The position numbers were made by a program, and so were the translations under genes. From NCBI GenBank assembly GCA_944391315.1, contig CALXTD010000012.1, positions 1-50,361 of the forward strand: a stretch of 50,361 nt of DNA, written 5' to 3'. Under the pieces are notes generated by a model. It had not been told where the DNA came from, searched no databases, and worked only from the letters and a program-made list of their open reading frames with translations. The DNA comes from an uncultured Alphaproteobacteria bacterium (GTDB taxonomy: Bacteria; Pseudomonadota; Alphaproteobacteria; RF32; CAG-239). Of the stretch, positions 24,723-32,332 are shown piece by piece. How positions within the stretch are numbered: position 1 is the stretch's first letter; each line of letters opens with the position of its first letter.

Positions 24723-26792
24723 ATGTCAGATATTGATAATCAAGACTTTTATGATGGAACTTCTGCAGATGCCCCGTTGATTGACAGCTTGGGCAGTGCA
24801 GTAAAACGTCTGATTGATAAAGGTAAAGCCAGAGGTTATATTACTGTTGAAGAACTCAATAAAGCTTTGCCTTCAGAAAAAGAATCTTCTGAACAAATTG
24901 AAGATATTATGACTGAAATCTCCGATATGGGGATTAGTATTGTTTCCGAGTCGGATGCAGATGTAGCTGATGCTGATGAAGATTTTGAAGACGAAGATTA
25001 TGATGAAACCGGCAATTTTGATGAAAAAGAGCTCGGACGTTCGGATGATCCTGTTCGTATGTATCTTAAAGAGATGGGAACTGTTGAGCTCTTGTCTCGT
25101 GAGGGCGAAATTGCTATTGCCAAGCGTATTGAGGCCGGTAAGACCGTTATGATTGATGGTTTGTGCGAAAGCCCGATGACGCTGAAAGCTATTGCCGGTT
25201 GGCGTGATGAGCTTGTTAATGGCACAATGCAGTTGCGTGATATCGTCGATTTGGAAATGATGTATGGCGATGATGCCGAAGCTCTGGCCTTTGATGACGA
25301 TGAAGCTCAAGTCGATGATTTAGAAAAAGTGGCTGAAGAGCTGGAAGATAAAGAAAATCTCGATGATATTGATGATGATTTACAAGATGATATAGATCTT
25401 GAAGATACCGTCGAAGACGATGCTGCCGATGAAGATGATGAGGTTATTGCTGATGATGCCGATGATACTCATTCTTCTGATGGTATGGATGAAGAAGACG
25501 AAGATGGGCTGAATGGGCGTTCGACAGCTTCTGTTTCTACAATGGAAGATGCTCTCTTGCAGCCTGTTTTGGAAATTCTTACAAAAATTTCAAGCTATTA
25601 TGATGATTTTAAGAAAATTCAATGCCAGCGTATTGAAGCTATTATAAGCGGTAAGAAGATTGCTCCTGCCGTTGATAAAAAATATCTTCAAGTTAAAAAA
25701 GAACTGGTTGAATTGATGAGTTCTATTCATCTTAATTCAACAAGAATTGAGCAGTTGGTTGAGCAGCTTAATGACCTTAACCGTCGTTTGATGGGGCTTG
25801 AAGGAAAGTTGTTGCGTTATGCTTTGTCTTGTAAGATTAAGCGCGAAGATTTTCTTGAGGCTTATCAGCAGTCAGAGCTTGATTCTAAATGGCTTGAAAA
25901 AATTTCTAAAAAAACAGATAAGCACTGGAAAGCCTTTGTTGAAAAATATGGTAAAGAAATTAAAGAATTGAGAGATTCTGTTGCTCAGATGGCAACAGAG
26001 TGTGGTTTGCCGATTACTGAATATCGCCGTATGGTTGATACAATCAAAAAAGGTGAGCGTGAGGCTGATCGTGCTAAAAAAGAAATGATTGAGGCTAATC
26101 TGCGCTTGGTTATTTCTATCGCTAAGAAGTATACAAACCGTGGTTTGCAGTTCCTTGATTTGATTCAAGAAGGTAATATCGGTTTGATGAAAGCTGTTGA
26201 CAAGTTTGAATATCGCCGTGGTTATAAATTCTCAACCTATGCAACTTGGTGGATTAGACAGGCTATCACTCGTTCAATTGCTGATCAAGCTCGCACTATT
26301 CGTATTCCGGTTCATATGATTGAGACAATCAACAAACTGGTCCGTACCTCTCGTCAGATGTTGTCTGAAATGGGACGTGAGCCAACGCCGGAAGAGGTGG
26401 CTAAACGCTTGTCCATGCCTTTGGAAAAAGTTCGTAAGGTTATGAAAATTGCTAAAGAACCGGTTTCTTTGGAAGCTCCGGTCGGTGATGAAGAAGATTC
26501 TTCTCTGGGTGATTTTATCGCAGATGAAAGTGCGTTACAGCCTTTGGATTCTGCTATTCATTCCAACCTTAAAGAAACATGTACGCGTATCTTGTCTTCT
26601 TTAACGCCGCGTGAGGAACGTGTTTTGCGTATGCGCTTTGGTATTGGTATGAATACCGATCACACGTTGGAAGAAGTTGGGCAGCAGTTTAATGTTACTC
26701 GTGAACGTATTCGTCAAATTGAGGCGAAAGCGTTGCGTAAGCTTAAACATCCAAGCCGATCACGCAAGCTGCGCTCTTTCTTGGATAATTAA
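24723..26792 (+). CDS. rpoD: RNA polymerase primary sigma factor (sigma-70)
   Basis: 689 residues. Region 1.1 lies at the N-terminus. Region 1.2 ([29 protein letters not shown]) is followed by a long non-conserved insert rich in Asp and Glu (about residues 175-265), as in E. coli and alphaproteobacteria. Region 2 contains [34 protein letters not shown] and [17 protein letters not shown] (minus 10 recognition). Region 3 follows, then region 4.2 with the helix-turn-helix [20 protein letters not shown] (minus 35 recognition). AAGGA lies before the ATG, and a terminator follows. This is the housekeeping sigma factor. Confidence 0.97.
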   Translation: MSDIDNQDFYDGTSADAPLIDSLGSAVKRLIDKGKARGYITVEELNKALPSEKESSEQIEDIMTEISDMGISIVSESDADVADADEDFEDEDYDETGNFDEKELGRSDDPVRMYLKEMGTVELLSREGEIAIAKRIEAGKTVMIDGLCESPMTLKAIAGWRDELVNGTMQLRDIVDLEMMYGDDAEALAFDDDEAQVDDLEKVAEELEDKENLDDIDDDLQDDIDLEDTVEDDAADEDDEVIADDADDTHSSDGMDEEDEDGLNGRSTASVSTMEDALLQPVLEILTKISSYYDDFKKIQCQRIEAIISGKKIAPAVDKKYLQVKKELVELMSSIHLNSTRIEQLVEQLNDLNRRLMGLEGKLLRYALSCKIKREDFLEAYQQSELDSKWLEKISKKTDKHWKAFVEKYGKEIKELRDSVAQMATECGLPITEYRRMVDTIKKGEREADRAKKEMIEANLRLVISIAKKYTNRGLQFLDLIQEGNIGLMKAVDKFEYRRGYKFSTYATWWIRQAITRSIADQARTIRIPVHMIETINKLVRTSRQMLSEMGREPTPEEVAKRLSMPLEKVRKVMKIAKEPVSLEAPVGDEEDSSLGDFIADESALQPLDSAIHSNLKETCTRILSSLTPREERVLRMRFGIGMNTDHTLEEVGQQFNVTRERIRQIEAKALRKLKHPSRSRKLRSFLDN

Positions 26793-26798
26793 TGTTTT

Positions 26799-26828
26799 AG
26801 TCCTCCGCAAAGTTGGAGGACTTTTTTT
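26799..26828 (+). terminator. Rho-independent terminator of rpoD
   Basis: AGTCCTCC (26799-26806) pairs perfectly with GGAGGACT (26815-26822) and is followed by a T-run. Confidence 0.9.
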
Positions 26829-26840
26829 GTGATAAAGTAA

Positions 26841-26868
26841 TTGACAAAAAAAATTTTTGCTATATATT
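26841..26868 (+). promoter_or_regulatory. Strong sigma-70-type promoter
   Basis: TTGACA (26841-26846), 16-bp spacer, TATATT (26863-26868). Transcription should begin near 26875, which rules out any coding start before that for the next gene. Confidence 0.65.
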
Positions 26869-26889
26869 TGTTTTCTCATTTTAATTATT

Positions 26890-27261
26890 ATGCGTATGGA
26901 AAAAATATTATTGGAAAAGGCTGAAGGGTCTTTTGTTGACACTTACAGCTTGTTATTGGATTGGGATTGTAAAAAAATTTCCCTTTCGGAAAAGTCTATC
27001 GTTCTATTGTATCAAATCGTTTATGACTGGTTGGAGAAACTTCCGGTTTTGTATGATGAAGAGGTTTGTCCGGAAATGAAGGCTGATTATCGTGATTTTC
27101 AAGCGTTGATTATTGCTTATTCTGATAATTTTGCTTTTTATTTTGCTGAACACAGAGACAAAATGATGTCTTATATTCAGGCTTGGCAAGACAAAAGTAT
27201 GTCCTCTAAGGATAAGGCTGCTCTTGATTTGTTTATTAAAGAAGTGGTAGAGAAAAATTAG
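26890..27261 (+). CDS. Hypothetical small acidic protein
   Basis: 123 residues from the ATG at 26890, or 121 from 26896. An in-frame ATG at 26857 lies inside the promoter and is discounted. The product is mostly helical, rich in Asp/Glu/Lys, with SLLLDWDCKKISLSEKSIVLLYQ and PEMKADYRDFQALIIAYSDNF. There is no signal peptide or membrane span, so it is cytoplasmic. I do not recognise a family. The strong promoter implies solid expression; a second unknown gene follows after 48 bases and ends at a terminator, so the two form a small operon. Confidence 0.55.
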   Translation: MRMEKILLEKAEGSFVDTYSLLLDWDCKKISLSEKSIVLLYQIVYDWLEKLPVLYDEEVCPEMKADYRDFQALIIAYSDNFAFYFAEHRDKMMSYIQAWQDKSMSSKDKAALDLFIKEVVEKN

Positions 27262-27309
27262 TGAAACCTATGTTTCTTATATTTATTTATTAATTTAAAT
27301 TATTATAGT

Positions 27310-27732
27310 ATGAAACGCAAATTATGTGTTGAAAATCGCAGAATGGCTTTGAAGGCCATGTGTGATATGTTGTCCGCTAATATGATGGATAATGAACTTG
27401 AGGAAGTGTCTTCGGACAGTAAACATCCTGAAGATGTTTATGGCGTTAAGCTGGTTTGGCTTGACAGAGGTGCTAATGGTTGGGTAGGTTGTCCTTGCTT
27501 TGTAGCAAAGTTTGATGGTTGTCTGCCTAACGGAAAGAAGATTAAGGCTGTTGTCTATGTTAAGATTTTTGCTTCTCGTACTTTTCAGATGTGCAAAATG
27601 CATGAACTGAAAGAGGGTAAAAGTGAAAATTGGCGCGAGATTCAGGACGGTGAAACGTTTGAAATGCCGGAAGATAAGAATCATCCTAAGGAAAGTTATC
27701 GTTATGAGGGTGGTTGCGTGAAATCAATTTGA
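27310..27732 (+). CDS. Hypothetical small protein
   Basis: 140 residues, cytoplasmic by absence of signal or membrane segment. The N-terminal third is basic then acidic; the middle (YGVKLVWLDRGANGWVGCPCFVAKFDG) looks beta-rich and includes a C-P-C pair; further cysteines lie at MCK and GGC. No recognised domain. It lies between the 26890 gene and tRNA-Ile, and its terminator overlaps nothing else. The ATG has no clear Shine-Dalgarno. Confidence 0.55.
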   Translation: MKRKLCVENRRMALKAMCDMLSANMMDNELEEVSSDSKHPEDVYGVKLVWLDRGANGWVGCPCFVAKFDGCLPNGKKIKAVVYVKIFASRTFQMCKMHELKEGKSENWREIQDGETFEMPEDKNHPKESYRYEGGCVKSI

Positions 27733-27740
27733 TTAAAAGG

Positions 27741-27777
27741 TTGCTGTGAGATGTGTTGTCTCACGGCAATTTTTTTG
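27741..27777 (+). terminator. Rho-independent terminator
   Basis: TTGCTGTGAGA (27741-27751) pairs with TCTCACGGCAA (27759-27769, one G-U) and is followed by seven T. Confidence 0.9.
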
Positions 27778-27800
27778 TTTTATAAATTTAAAATTATCTC

Positions 27801-27829
27801 TTGACTAAGGGTAAATAATCGCTTATGTT
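27801..27829 (+). promoter_or_regulatory. tRNA-Ile promoter
   Basis: TTGACT (27801-27806), 17-bp spacer, TATGTT (27824-27829), 20 bases before the tRNA. Confidence 0.6.
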
Positions 27830-27848
27830 GCATATCGGTGATGGTCAT

Positions 27849-27925
27849 GGGCCCTTAGCTCAGTTGGTTAGAGCAGGCCGCTCATAACGGTCTGGTCGTT
27901 GGTTCGAGTCCATCAGGGCCCACCA
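27849..27925 (+). tRNA. tRNA-Ile2 (CAT, lysidine-modified)
   Basis: 77 nt with encoded CCA. The acceptor GGGCCCT pairs with AGGGCCC; the loop CTCATAA gives anticodon CAT. Its sequence is close to E. coli tRNA-Ile2 (GGCCC-TTAGCTCAG, CTCATAA, TGGTCG) rather than to initiator or elongator tRNA-Met. In the mature tRNA the wobble C should become lysidine (TilS) and read AUA, a codon common in the AT-rich rhamnose locus next door. Confidence 0.9.
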
Positions 27926-27928
27926 TAA

Positions 27929-27957
27929 AAAGCCTTTCCCTTAGGGAGAGGCTTTTT
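27929..27957 (+). terminator. Rho-independent terminator of tRNA-Ile
   Basis: AGCCTTTCCC (27931-27940) pairs with GGGAGAGGCT (about 27944-27953, one G-U) around TTA, then T-run. Confidence 0.9.
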
Positions 27958-28100
27958 TGTTGTTATAGAAAAGCCTTATGTTATTTAAATATAGGGCTTA
28001 TTTTTATGTTTAAGCGTAAAAAATAAAACTATGTTTATTTGTTCTTAATAATTTTCTGAATCATCCTATTTGATTTAATCTGCATATATAAAAAATTATC

Positions 28101-28128
28101 TTGAAAATAGAAAAAATGTATGTATTAT
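28101..28128 (+). promoter_or_regulatory. Likely promoter of the rhamnose operon
   Basis: TTGAAA (28101-28106), 16-bp spacer, TATTAT (28123-28128). The rest of the 27958-28261 gap is AT-rich and otherwise holds only the short leader frame at 28170. Confidence 0.5.
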
Positions 28129-28169
28129 GACTCCTATTAAATGTAAAAAATAAACTAAGGTTTTGGGAT

Positions 28170-28262
28170 ATGGTCGTTCTTAACGATATAACATGTGACT
28201 ATAAAACTGAACCAATTAGAAAAGGTGAGAAAATAAATAATTTATCTCTAAGGAGCTTGTAA
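28170..28262 (+). CDS. Possible 30-residue leader peptide
   Basis: An ATG at 28170, nine bases after AAGG, opens a 30-codon frame whose TAA (28260-28262) shares its last A with the rmlA ATG. The product is hydrophilic with no recognised motif. TAATG overlap suggests translational coupling to rmlA. It could be a chance frame. Confidence 0.3.
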   Translation: MVVLNDITCDYKTEPIRKGEKINNLSLRSL

Positions 28263-29143
28263 TGAAGGGAATAATTCTGGCAGGTGGAAGCGGTAGTCGT
28301 CTTTATCCTTTGACGATGGCAATTTCTAAGCAATTATTGCCGGTTTATGACAAACCGATGATTTATTATCCGCTCTCGACTTTGATGTTGTTTGGTATCA
28401 AAGAGATTTTGATTATATCTACCCCACAAGATACGCCTAATATTCAAAAATTGCTTGGAGACGGAAAGCGTATTGGTCTCTCTTTGCAATATCAGATTCA
28501 AAATGAACCCAAAGGAATCGCACAGGCCTTTACAATTGGTGAGCAGTTTATTGGCAACGATGATGTTTGTCTGATTTTGGGTGATAATATCTTTTATATG
28601 GGCGATCAGTTTGCTCGTTTGAGTGAAGAAGTTAAAGAAAATACTGGTGCAATTATATTTGGTTATCATGTTCCTGATCCTGAGCGATTTGGAATCGTTG
28701 AATTTGATGAAAATCGCAACGTTTTGTCTTTAGAAGAGAAGCCAAAAAATCCAAAGTCTAATTATGCTGCGGTCGGATTGTATTTTTACAAAAATGATGT
28801 GGTCCAAAAGGCACGAGCCTTAAAACCATCTGCTCGCGGGGAATTGGAAATTACGGATTTAAATAATCTTTACCTTCAAGAAAAACGCTTAAAAGTTTGT
28901 GAGCTTAAACGTGGCGCTGCGTGGCTCGATGCAGGAACGCCGGATAGCCTGATGGAATCCGGTGCATTTGTTCAGATTATTGAGAAAAGACAAGGACTGA
29001 AAATTGCTTGCATTGAAGAAATAGCCTATCGACGAGGTTTCATCGATGACAAACAGATGAAAGAACTTATTAATCAGCTAAAGAACGGAACTTATAAAAC
29101 CTATTTACAGAAAGTATATGAGGAATATCATGAACTTTATTAA
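28262..29143 (+). CDS. rmlA: Glucose-1-phosphate thymidylyltransferase
   Basis: 293 residues, full length. It makes dTDP-glucose from dTTP and glucose-1-phosphate, the first step of dTDP-L-rhamnose synthesis. The nucleotide-binding GGSGSRLYPLT (8-18), LPVYDKPMIYYPLSTLM, GDNIFY and ERFGIVEF with EEKPKNPKSNYAAVGLYFY blocks are all conserved. AAGGAG stands seven bases before the ATG. It is the first of nine genes with overlaps or minimal gaps; rmlC overlaps its end by 14 bases. Confidence 0.96.
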   Translation: MKGIILAGGSGSRLYPLTMAISKQLLPVYDKPMIYYPLSTLMLFGIKEILIISTPQDTPNIQKLLGDGKRIGLSLQYQIQNEPKGIAQAFTIGEQFIGNDDVCLILGDNIFYMGDQFARLSEEVKENTGAIIFGYHVPDPERFGIVEFDENRNVLSLEEKPKNPKSNYAAVGLYFYKNDVVQKARALKPSARGELEITDLNNLYLQEKRLKVCELKRGAAWLDAGTPDSLMESGAFVQIIEKRQGLKIACIEEIAYRRGFIDDKQMKELINQLKNGTYKTYLQKVYEEYHELY

Positions 29144-29678
29144 AACCGACATTAATGGGGTTTTTATCATAGAGCCCAAAGTTTTTGAAGATGCTCGCGG
29201 CTATTTTTTTGAGAGCTATAACGAGGCTGAGTTTATCAAAAACGGGATTACCAATCGTTTTGTGCAAGACAATCAGTCAAAATCAAGCTATGGGGTTATT
29301 CGCGGCCTTCATTGTCAGCTCGGGGAACATTCTCAAGCTAAACTGGTGCGTGTATTGAAAGGACGCGTGCTTGATGTGGCCGTTGATATTCGTCGCGGTT
29401 CACCGACATTTGGCAAGCATGTGGCGGTTGAATTATCTGATGAAAATAATCGTCAGCTTTTTATTCCGCGTCATTTTTTGCACGGGTTTTCGGTTTTAAG
29501 TGATGAGGCTGTGTTTGTTTATAAATGCGATAATTTTTATTGTAAAGAATCGGAATTTGGCATTCGCTATGATGATCCGGAAATTGGTATTGATTGGAAA
29601 ATTTCGGCTGAAAAAGTAATTACGTCCGAAAAAGATCGTTTAGCCAATAAATTAAAGGACATTCCCGATGAAAGATAA
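29130..29678 (+). CDS. rmlC: dTDP-4-dehydrorhamnose 3,5-epimerase
   Basis: 182 residues from the ATG at 29130 (MNFIKTD), preceded by GAGGA. Third enzyme of dTDP-L-rhamnose synthesis. The cupin core shows FFESYNEAEF, DNQSKSSYGVIRGLHCQLG with the catalytic histidine, KLVRVLKGRVLDVAVDIRRGSPTFGK, and IPRHFLHGFSVLSD. A cysteine follows the catalytic histidine where many members have tyrosine. It overlaps rmlD by 11 bases. Confidence 0.95.
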   Translation: MNFIKTDINGVFIIEPKVFEDARGYFFESYNEAEFIKNGITNRFVQDNQSKSSYGVIRGLHCQLGEHSQAKLVRVLKGRVLDVAVDIRRGSPTFGKHVAVELSDENNRQLFIPRHFLHGFSVLSDEAVFVYKCDNFYCKESEFGIRYDDPEIGIDWKISAEKVITSEKDRLANKLKDIPDER

Positions 29679-30498
29679 AGTTTTAATCACTGGTTGCAAC
29701 GGACAACTTGGAACAGAACTCAAAGAACTTTTGCCCGATGCCATTTGTGCTGATGTTGATGTCCTTGACATTACGGATTTAGCGGCTGTTCAAAAGTTTG
29801 TTGCCGATAACGCTGTTGGAACAATTATTAACTGTGCAGCCTATACTGCGGTTGATAAAGCGGAAGATGATAAAGAGCTGGCAAAGAAGATTAATGAAGA
29901 TGGTCCACGCAATTTGGTGTTAAGTGGTGTTAAAATTGTACATATTTCAACAGATTATGTTTTTGACGGCCATAATTATAAGCCTTACCAACCTGAAGAT
30001 GAGACTCATCCGTTATCGGTTTATGGAGTCACCAAGCGAGCCGGAGAGCTGACTGTTTTGGAAAATGCTAAAGAAGCCATTATCATTCGCACGGCTTGGC
30101 TTTACTCCAATTACGGTAATAATTTTGTAAAAACGATGCGCCGTCTTGGTTATGAAAAATCAGAGATAAATGTTGTTTCAGATCAAATCGGAAGTCCAAC
30201 TTTTGCTGGTGATTTGGCAAAAGCCATTGTTACGATTTTGCCACAAATGAACGAGCAAAACAAAGGTATTTATCATTACACCAATGAGGGCGTTTGCTCG
30301 TGGTATGATTTTGCTTGTGAAATTATGAGTTTGTCGGGGCTGAATTGCAACGTAAATCCGATTTCCTCGTCGGCTTATCCAACTAAGGCGGTTCGTCCTT
30401 TTTATAGTGTGTTAAGTAAAGAAAAAATTAAATCCACCTTTAAGATTAACATTCCTCATTGGAAGGAGAGTTTGAAAAAATGTCTAAGTCAATTTTAG
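29668..30498 (+). CDS. rmlD: dTDP-4-dehydrorhamnose reductase
   Basis: 276 residues, SDR fold. It reduces the 4-keto group to give dTDP-L-rhamnose. Rossmann motif ITGCNGQLG, the STDYVFDG block, the catalytic Y-G-V-T-K and RTAWLYSNYGNNFVKTM are present. It is closer to the canonical enzyme than the second rmlD-like gene at 34281. It overlaps rmlC (11 bases) and rmlB (19 bases). Confidence 0.95.
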   Translation: MKDKVLITGCNGQLGTELKELLPDAICADVDVLDITDLAAVQKFVADNAVGTIINCAAYTAVDKAEDDKELAKKINEDGPRNLVLSGVKIVHISTDYVFDGHNYKPYQPEDETHPLSVYGVTKRAGELTVLENAKEAIIIRTAWLYSNYGNNFVKTMRRLGYEKSEINVVSDQIGSPTFAGDLAKAIVTILPQMNEQNKGIYHYTNEGVCSWYDFACEIMSLSGLNCNVNPISSSAYPTKAVRPFYSVLSKEKIKSTFKINIPHWKESLKKCLSQF

Positions 30499-31484
30499 TT
30501 ACCGGAGGCGCCGGTTTTATCGGCTCAAACTTTGTGCCGTATTTTTCTAAAAAATATCCTGATTATCAAATTATCAATTTGGATAAGCTGACCTATGCCG
30601 GAAATTTGGATAATTTGAAAGAATGTTATGATATGAACAATTATACCTTTGTGCAAGGAGATATTTGTGATGTTTCCATGTTGGAAAAACTTTTTGCACA
30701 ATATGATATCAGAGGCGTTATTCACTTTGCGGCCGAAAGCCATGTTGATAATTCCATAACAGGTCCGCGTCCGTTTATTGAAACCAATATTTTAGGAACA
30801 TTCAATCTTTTGGAAACAGCTCGCAAATATTGGATGATTGCACCAAACCAATATAAAGAAGGGTATGAAAATTGTCGTTTTCATCATATTTCCACAGATG
30901 AAGTTTATGGGACACTTGGTGACACCGGATTGTTTGAAGAAACAACGGCTTATGCTCCAAATTCACCTTATTCAGCCAGCAAAGCCAGCTCAGATTTCTT
31001 GGTCAGAGCTTATTTCCATACCTTTGGCATGAATGTGACCACTTCAAATTGTTCTAATAATTATGGGCCGAAACAGCATCCGGAAAAACTCATTCCCAAG
31101 ATTATCAGCAATTGTTTGGCTGAAAAGCCAATACCGATTTATGGCGACGGTAAGAATATTCGCGATTGGCTGTATGTTTTGGATCATTGCAAAGCGATAG
31201 ATTTGATTTATCACACAGGCAAAGCCGGTGAAACCTATAATGTCGGCGGTCGCAATGAGCGCAATAATCTTGAGATTGTACATACCATTTGTGCAATCTT
31301 AGATGAAAAGCGACCGAGAAAATTAGGAAAATACGATGATTTAATCACTTTTGTTAACGACAGAGCAGGGCATGATCGTCGTTATGCCATAGATGCAACC
31401 AAATTAGAAACCGAACTTGGTTGGAAAGCTGAGGAAACTTTTGAAACCGGAATCGTTAAAACCGTGGAGTGGTATTTGAGATGA
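30480..31484 (+). CDS. rmlB: dTDP-glucose 4,6-dehydratase
   Basis: 334 residues from the ATG at 30480 (MSKSILVTGG). Second pathway step, using bound NAD. Rossmann motif TGGAGFIGSNF; the catalytic STDEVYG with Asp-Glu and YSASKAS with Tyr-x3-Lys are intact; DWLYVLDHCKAI and YNVGGRNERNNLEIV are typical RmlB blocks. AAGGAG lies inside the end of rmlD. The stop overlaps the next ATG by four bases. Confidence 0.96.
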   Translation: MSKSILVTGGAGFIGSNFVPYFSKKYPDYQIINLDKLTYAGNLDNLKECYDMNNYTFVQGDICDVSMLEKLFAQYDIRGVIHFAAESHVDNSITGPRPFIETNILGTFNLLETARKYWMIAPNQYKEGYENCRFHHISTDEVYGTLGDTGLFEETTAYAPNSPYSASKASSDFLVRAYFHTFGMNVTTSNCSNNYGPKQHPEKLIPKIISNCLAEKPIPIYGDGKNIRDWLYVLDHCKAIDLIYHTGKAGETYNVGGRNERNNLEIVHTICAILDEKRPRKLGKYDDLITFVNDRAGHDRRYAIDATKLETELGWKAEETFETGIVKTVEWYLR

Positions 31485-32332
31485 TGAGTGAGAATATGAA
31501 GATTTTAGTTACCGGTGCAAATGGGTATATCGGCAAGCATGTCGTAACAAAGTTATGTGATATGGGGCATAATGTCTTAGCTTTAGATTTTAAAAATGAT
31601 AATATTGATAGCCGTTCAAAGTTTATAACTTATGATGTTTTAGCTCATGCACAAGATTTAGATTTGTACACACGTCTCGAAAGTCCTGATATTGTTATTC
31701 ATATGGCATGGAAGGATGGATTTAATCATAATTCGGTCGCACATTTAGAATATCTTTCTCATCATTTTGCGTTTATCAAAAATATGATTGATTCTGGAAT
31801 AAAATCAATTTCAATAATGGGAACAATGCACGAAGTTGGCTATTATGAAGGGGCAATTGATGAAAATACGCCTTGTAATCCTTTATCATTATATGGAATT
31901 GCAAAAAATGCTTTACGGCAAGCTGTCTTATCCTATGCCGAAGGAAAAAATGCACAAATAAAATGGTTGCGAGCCTATTATATAACCGGTGACGATGCTC
32001 ATAATAAATCGATTTTTGCTAAAATTTTACAAATGGCAAATGATGGAAAGACAACATTTCCTTTTACAAGCGGATTAAATAAATATGATTTTATAGATGT
32101 CGACTTGTTGGCTGAGTATATCGCAAAAGCCTCTATTCAAAACGAGATAAACGGCATTATCAATGTTTGTTCGGGACAGCCAGTCTCTCTTAAAGAAAAA
32201 GTTGGAAATTTTATTAAAGAAAAAGGCTTAAATATTAAACCTGAATATGGAGTTTATCCGGCTAGAAAATATGATTCGCCCGCAATTTGGGGAAAAAATA
32301 ATAAAATACAACAAATAATAAGGATTAAATAA
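31481..32332 (+). CDS. NAD-dependent epimerase/reductase (extended SDR)
   Basis: 283 residues from the ATG at 31481, which overlaps the rmlB stop as ATGA; the ATG at 31496 (MKILVTGANG) may be used instead. Rossmann motif TGANGYIGKHV; the serine of SIMGTMHE and YGIAK supply a catalytic Ser and Tyr-x3-Lys. YDFIDVDLLAEYIAKA and NVCSGQPVSLKEKV are typical of sugar-nucleotide SDRs. It probably converts an activated deoxysugar or RmlB intermediate into a second sugar for the same glycan. The exact substrate cannot be read from sequence. It shares one base with the next gene (TAATG). Confidence 0.85.
   Translation: MMSENMKILVTGANGYIGKHVVTKLCDMGHNVLALDFKNDNIDSRSKFITYDVLAHAQDLDLYTRLESPDIVIHMAWKDGFNHNSVAHLEYLSHHFAFIKNMIDSGIKSISIMGTMHEVGYYEGAIDENTPCNPLSLYGIAKNALRQAVLSYAEGKNAQIKWLRAYYITGDDAHNKSIFAKILQMANDGKTTFPFTSGLNKYDFIDVDLLAEYIAKASIQNEINGIINVCSGQPVSLKEKVGNFIKEKGLNIKPEYGVYPARKYDSPAIWGKNNKIQQIIRIK

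Noticed and set aside
25240..25510. Long acidic insert in the sigma factor
   Set aside because: An acidic non-conserved region between regions 1.2 and 2.1 is normal for proteobacterial primary sigma factors.
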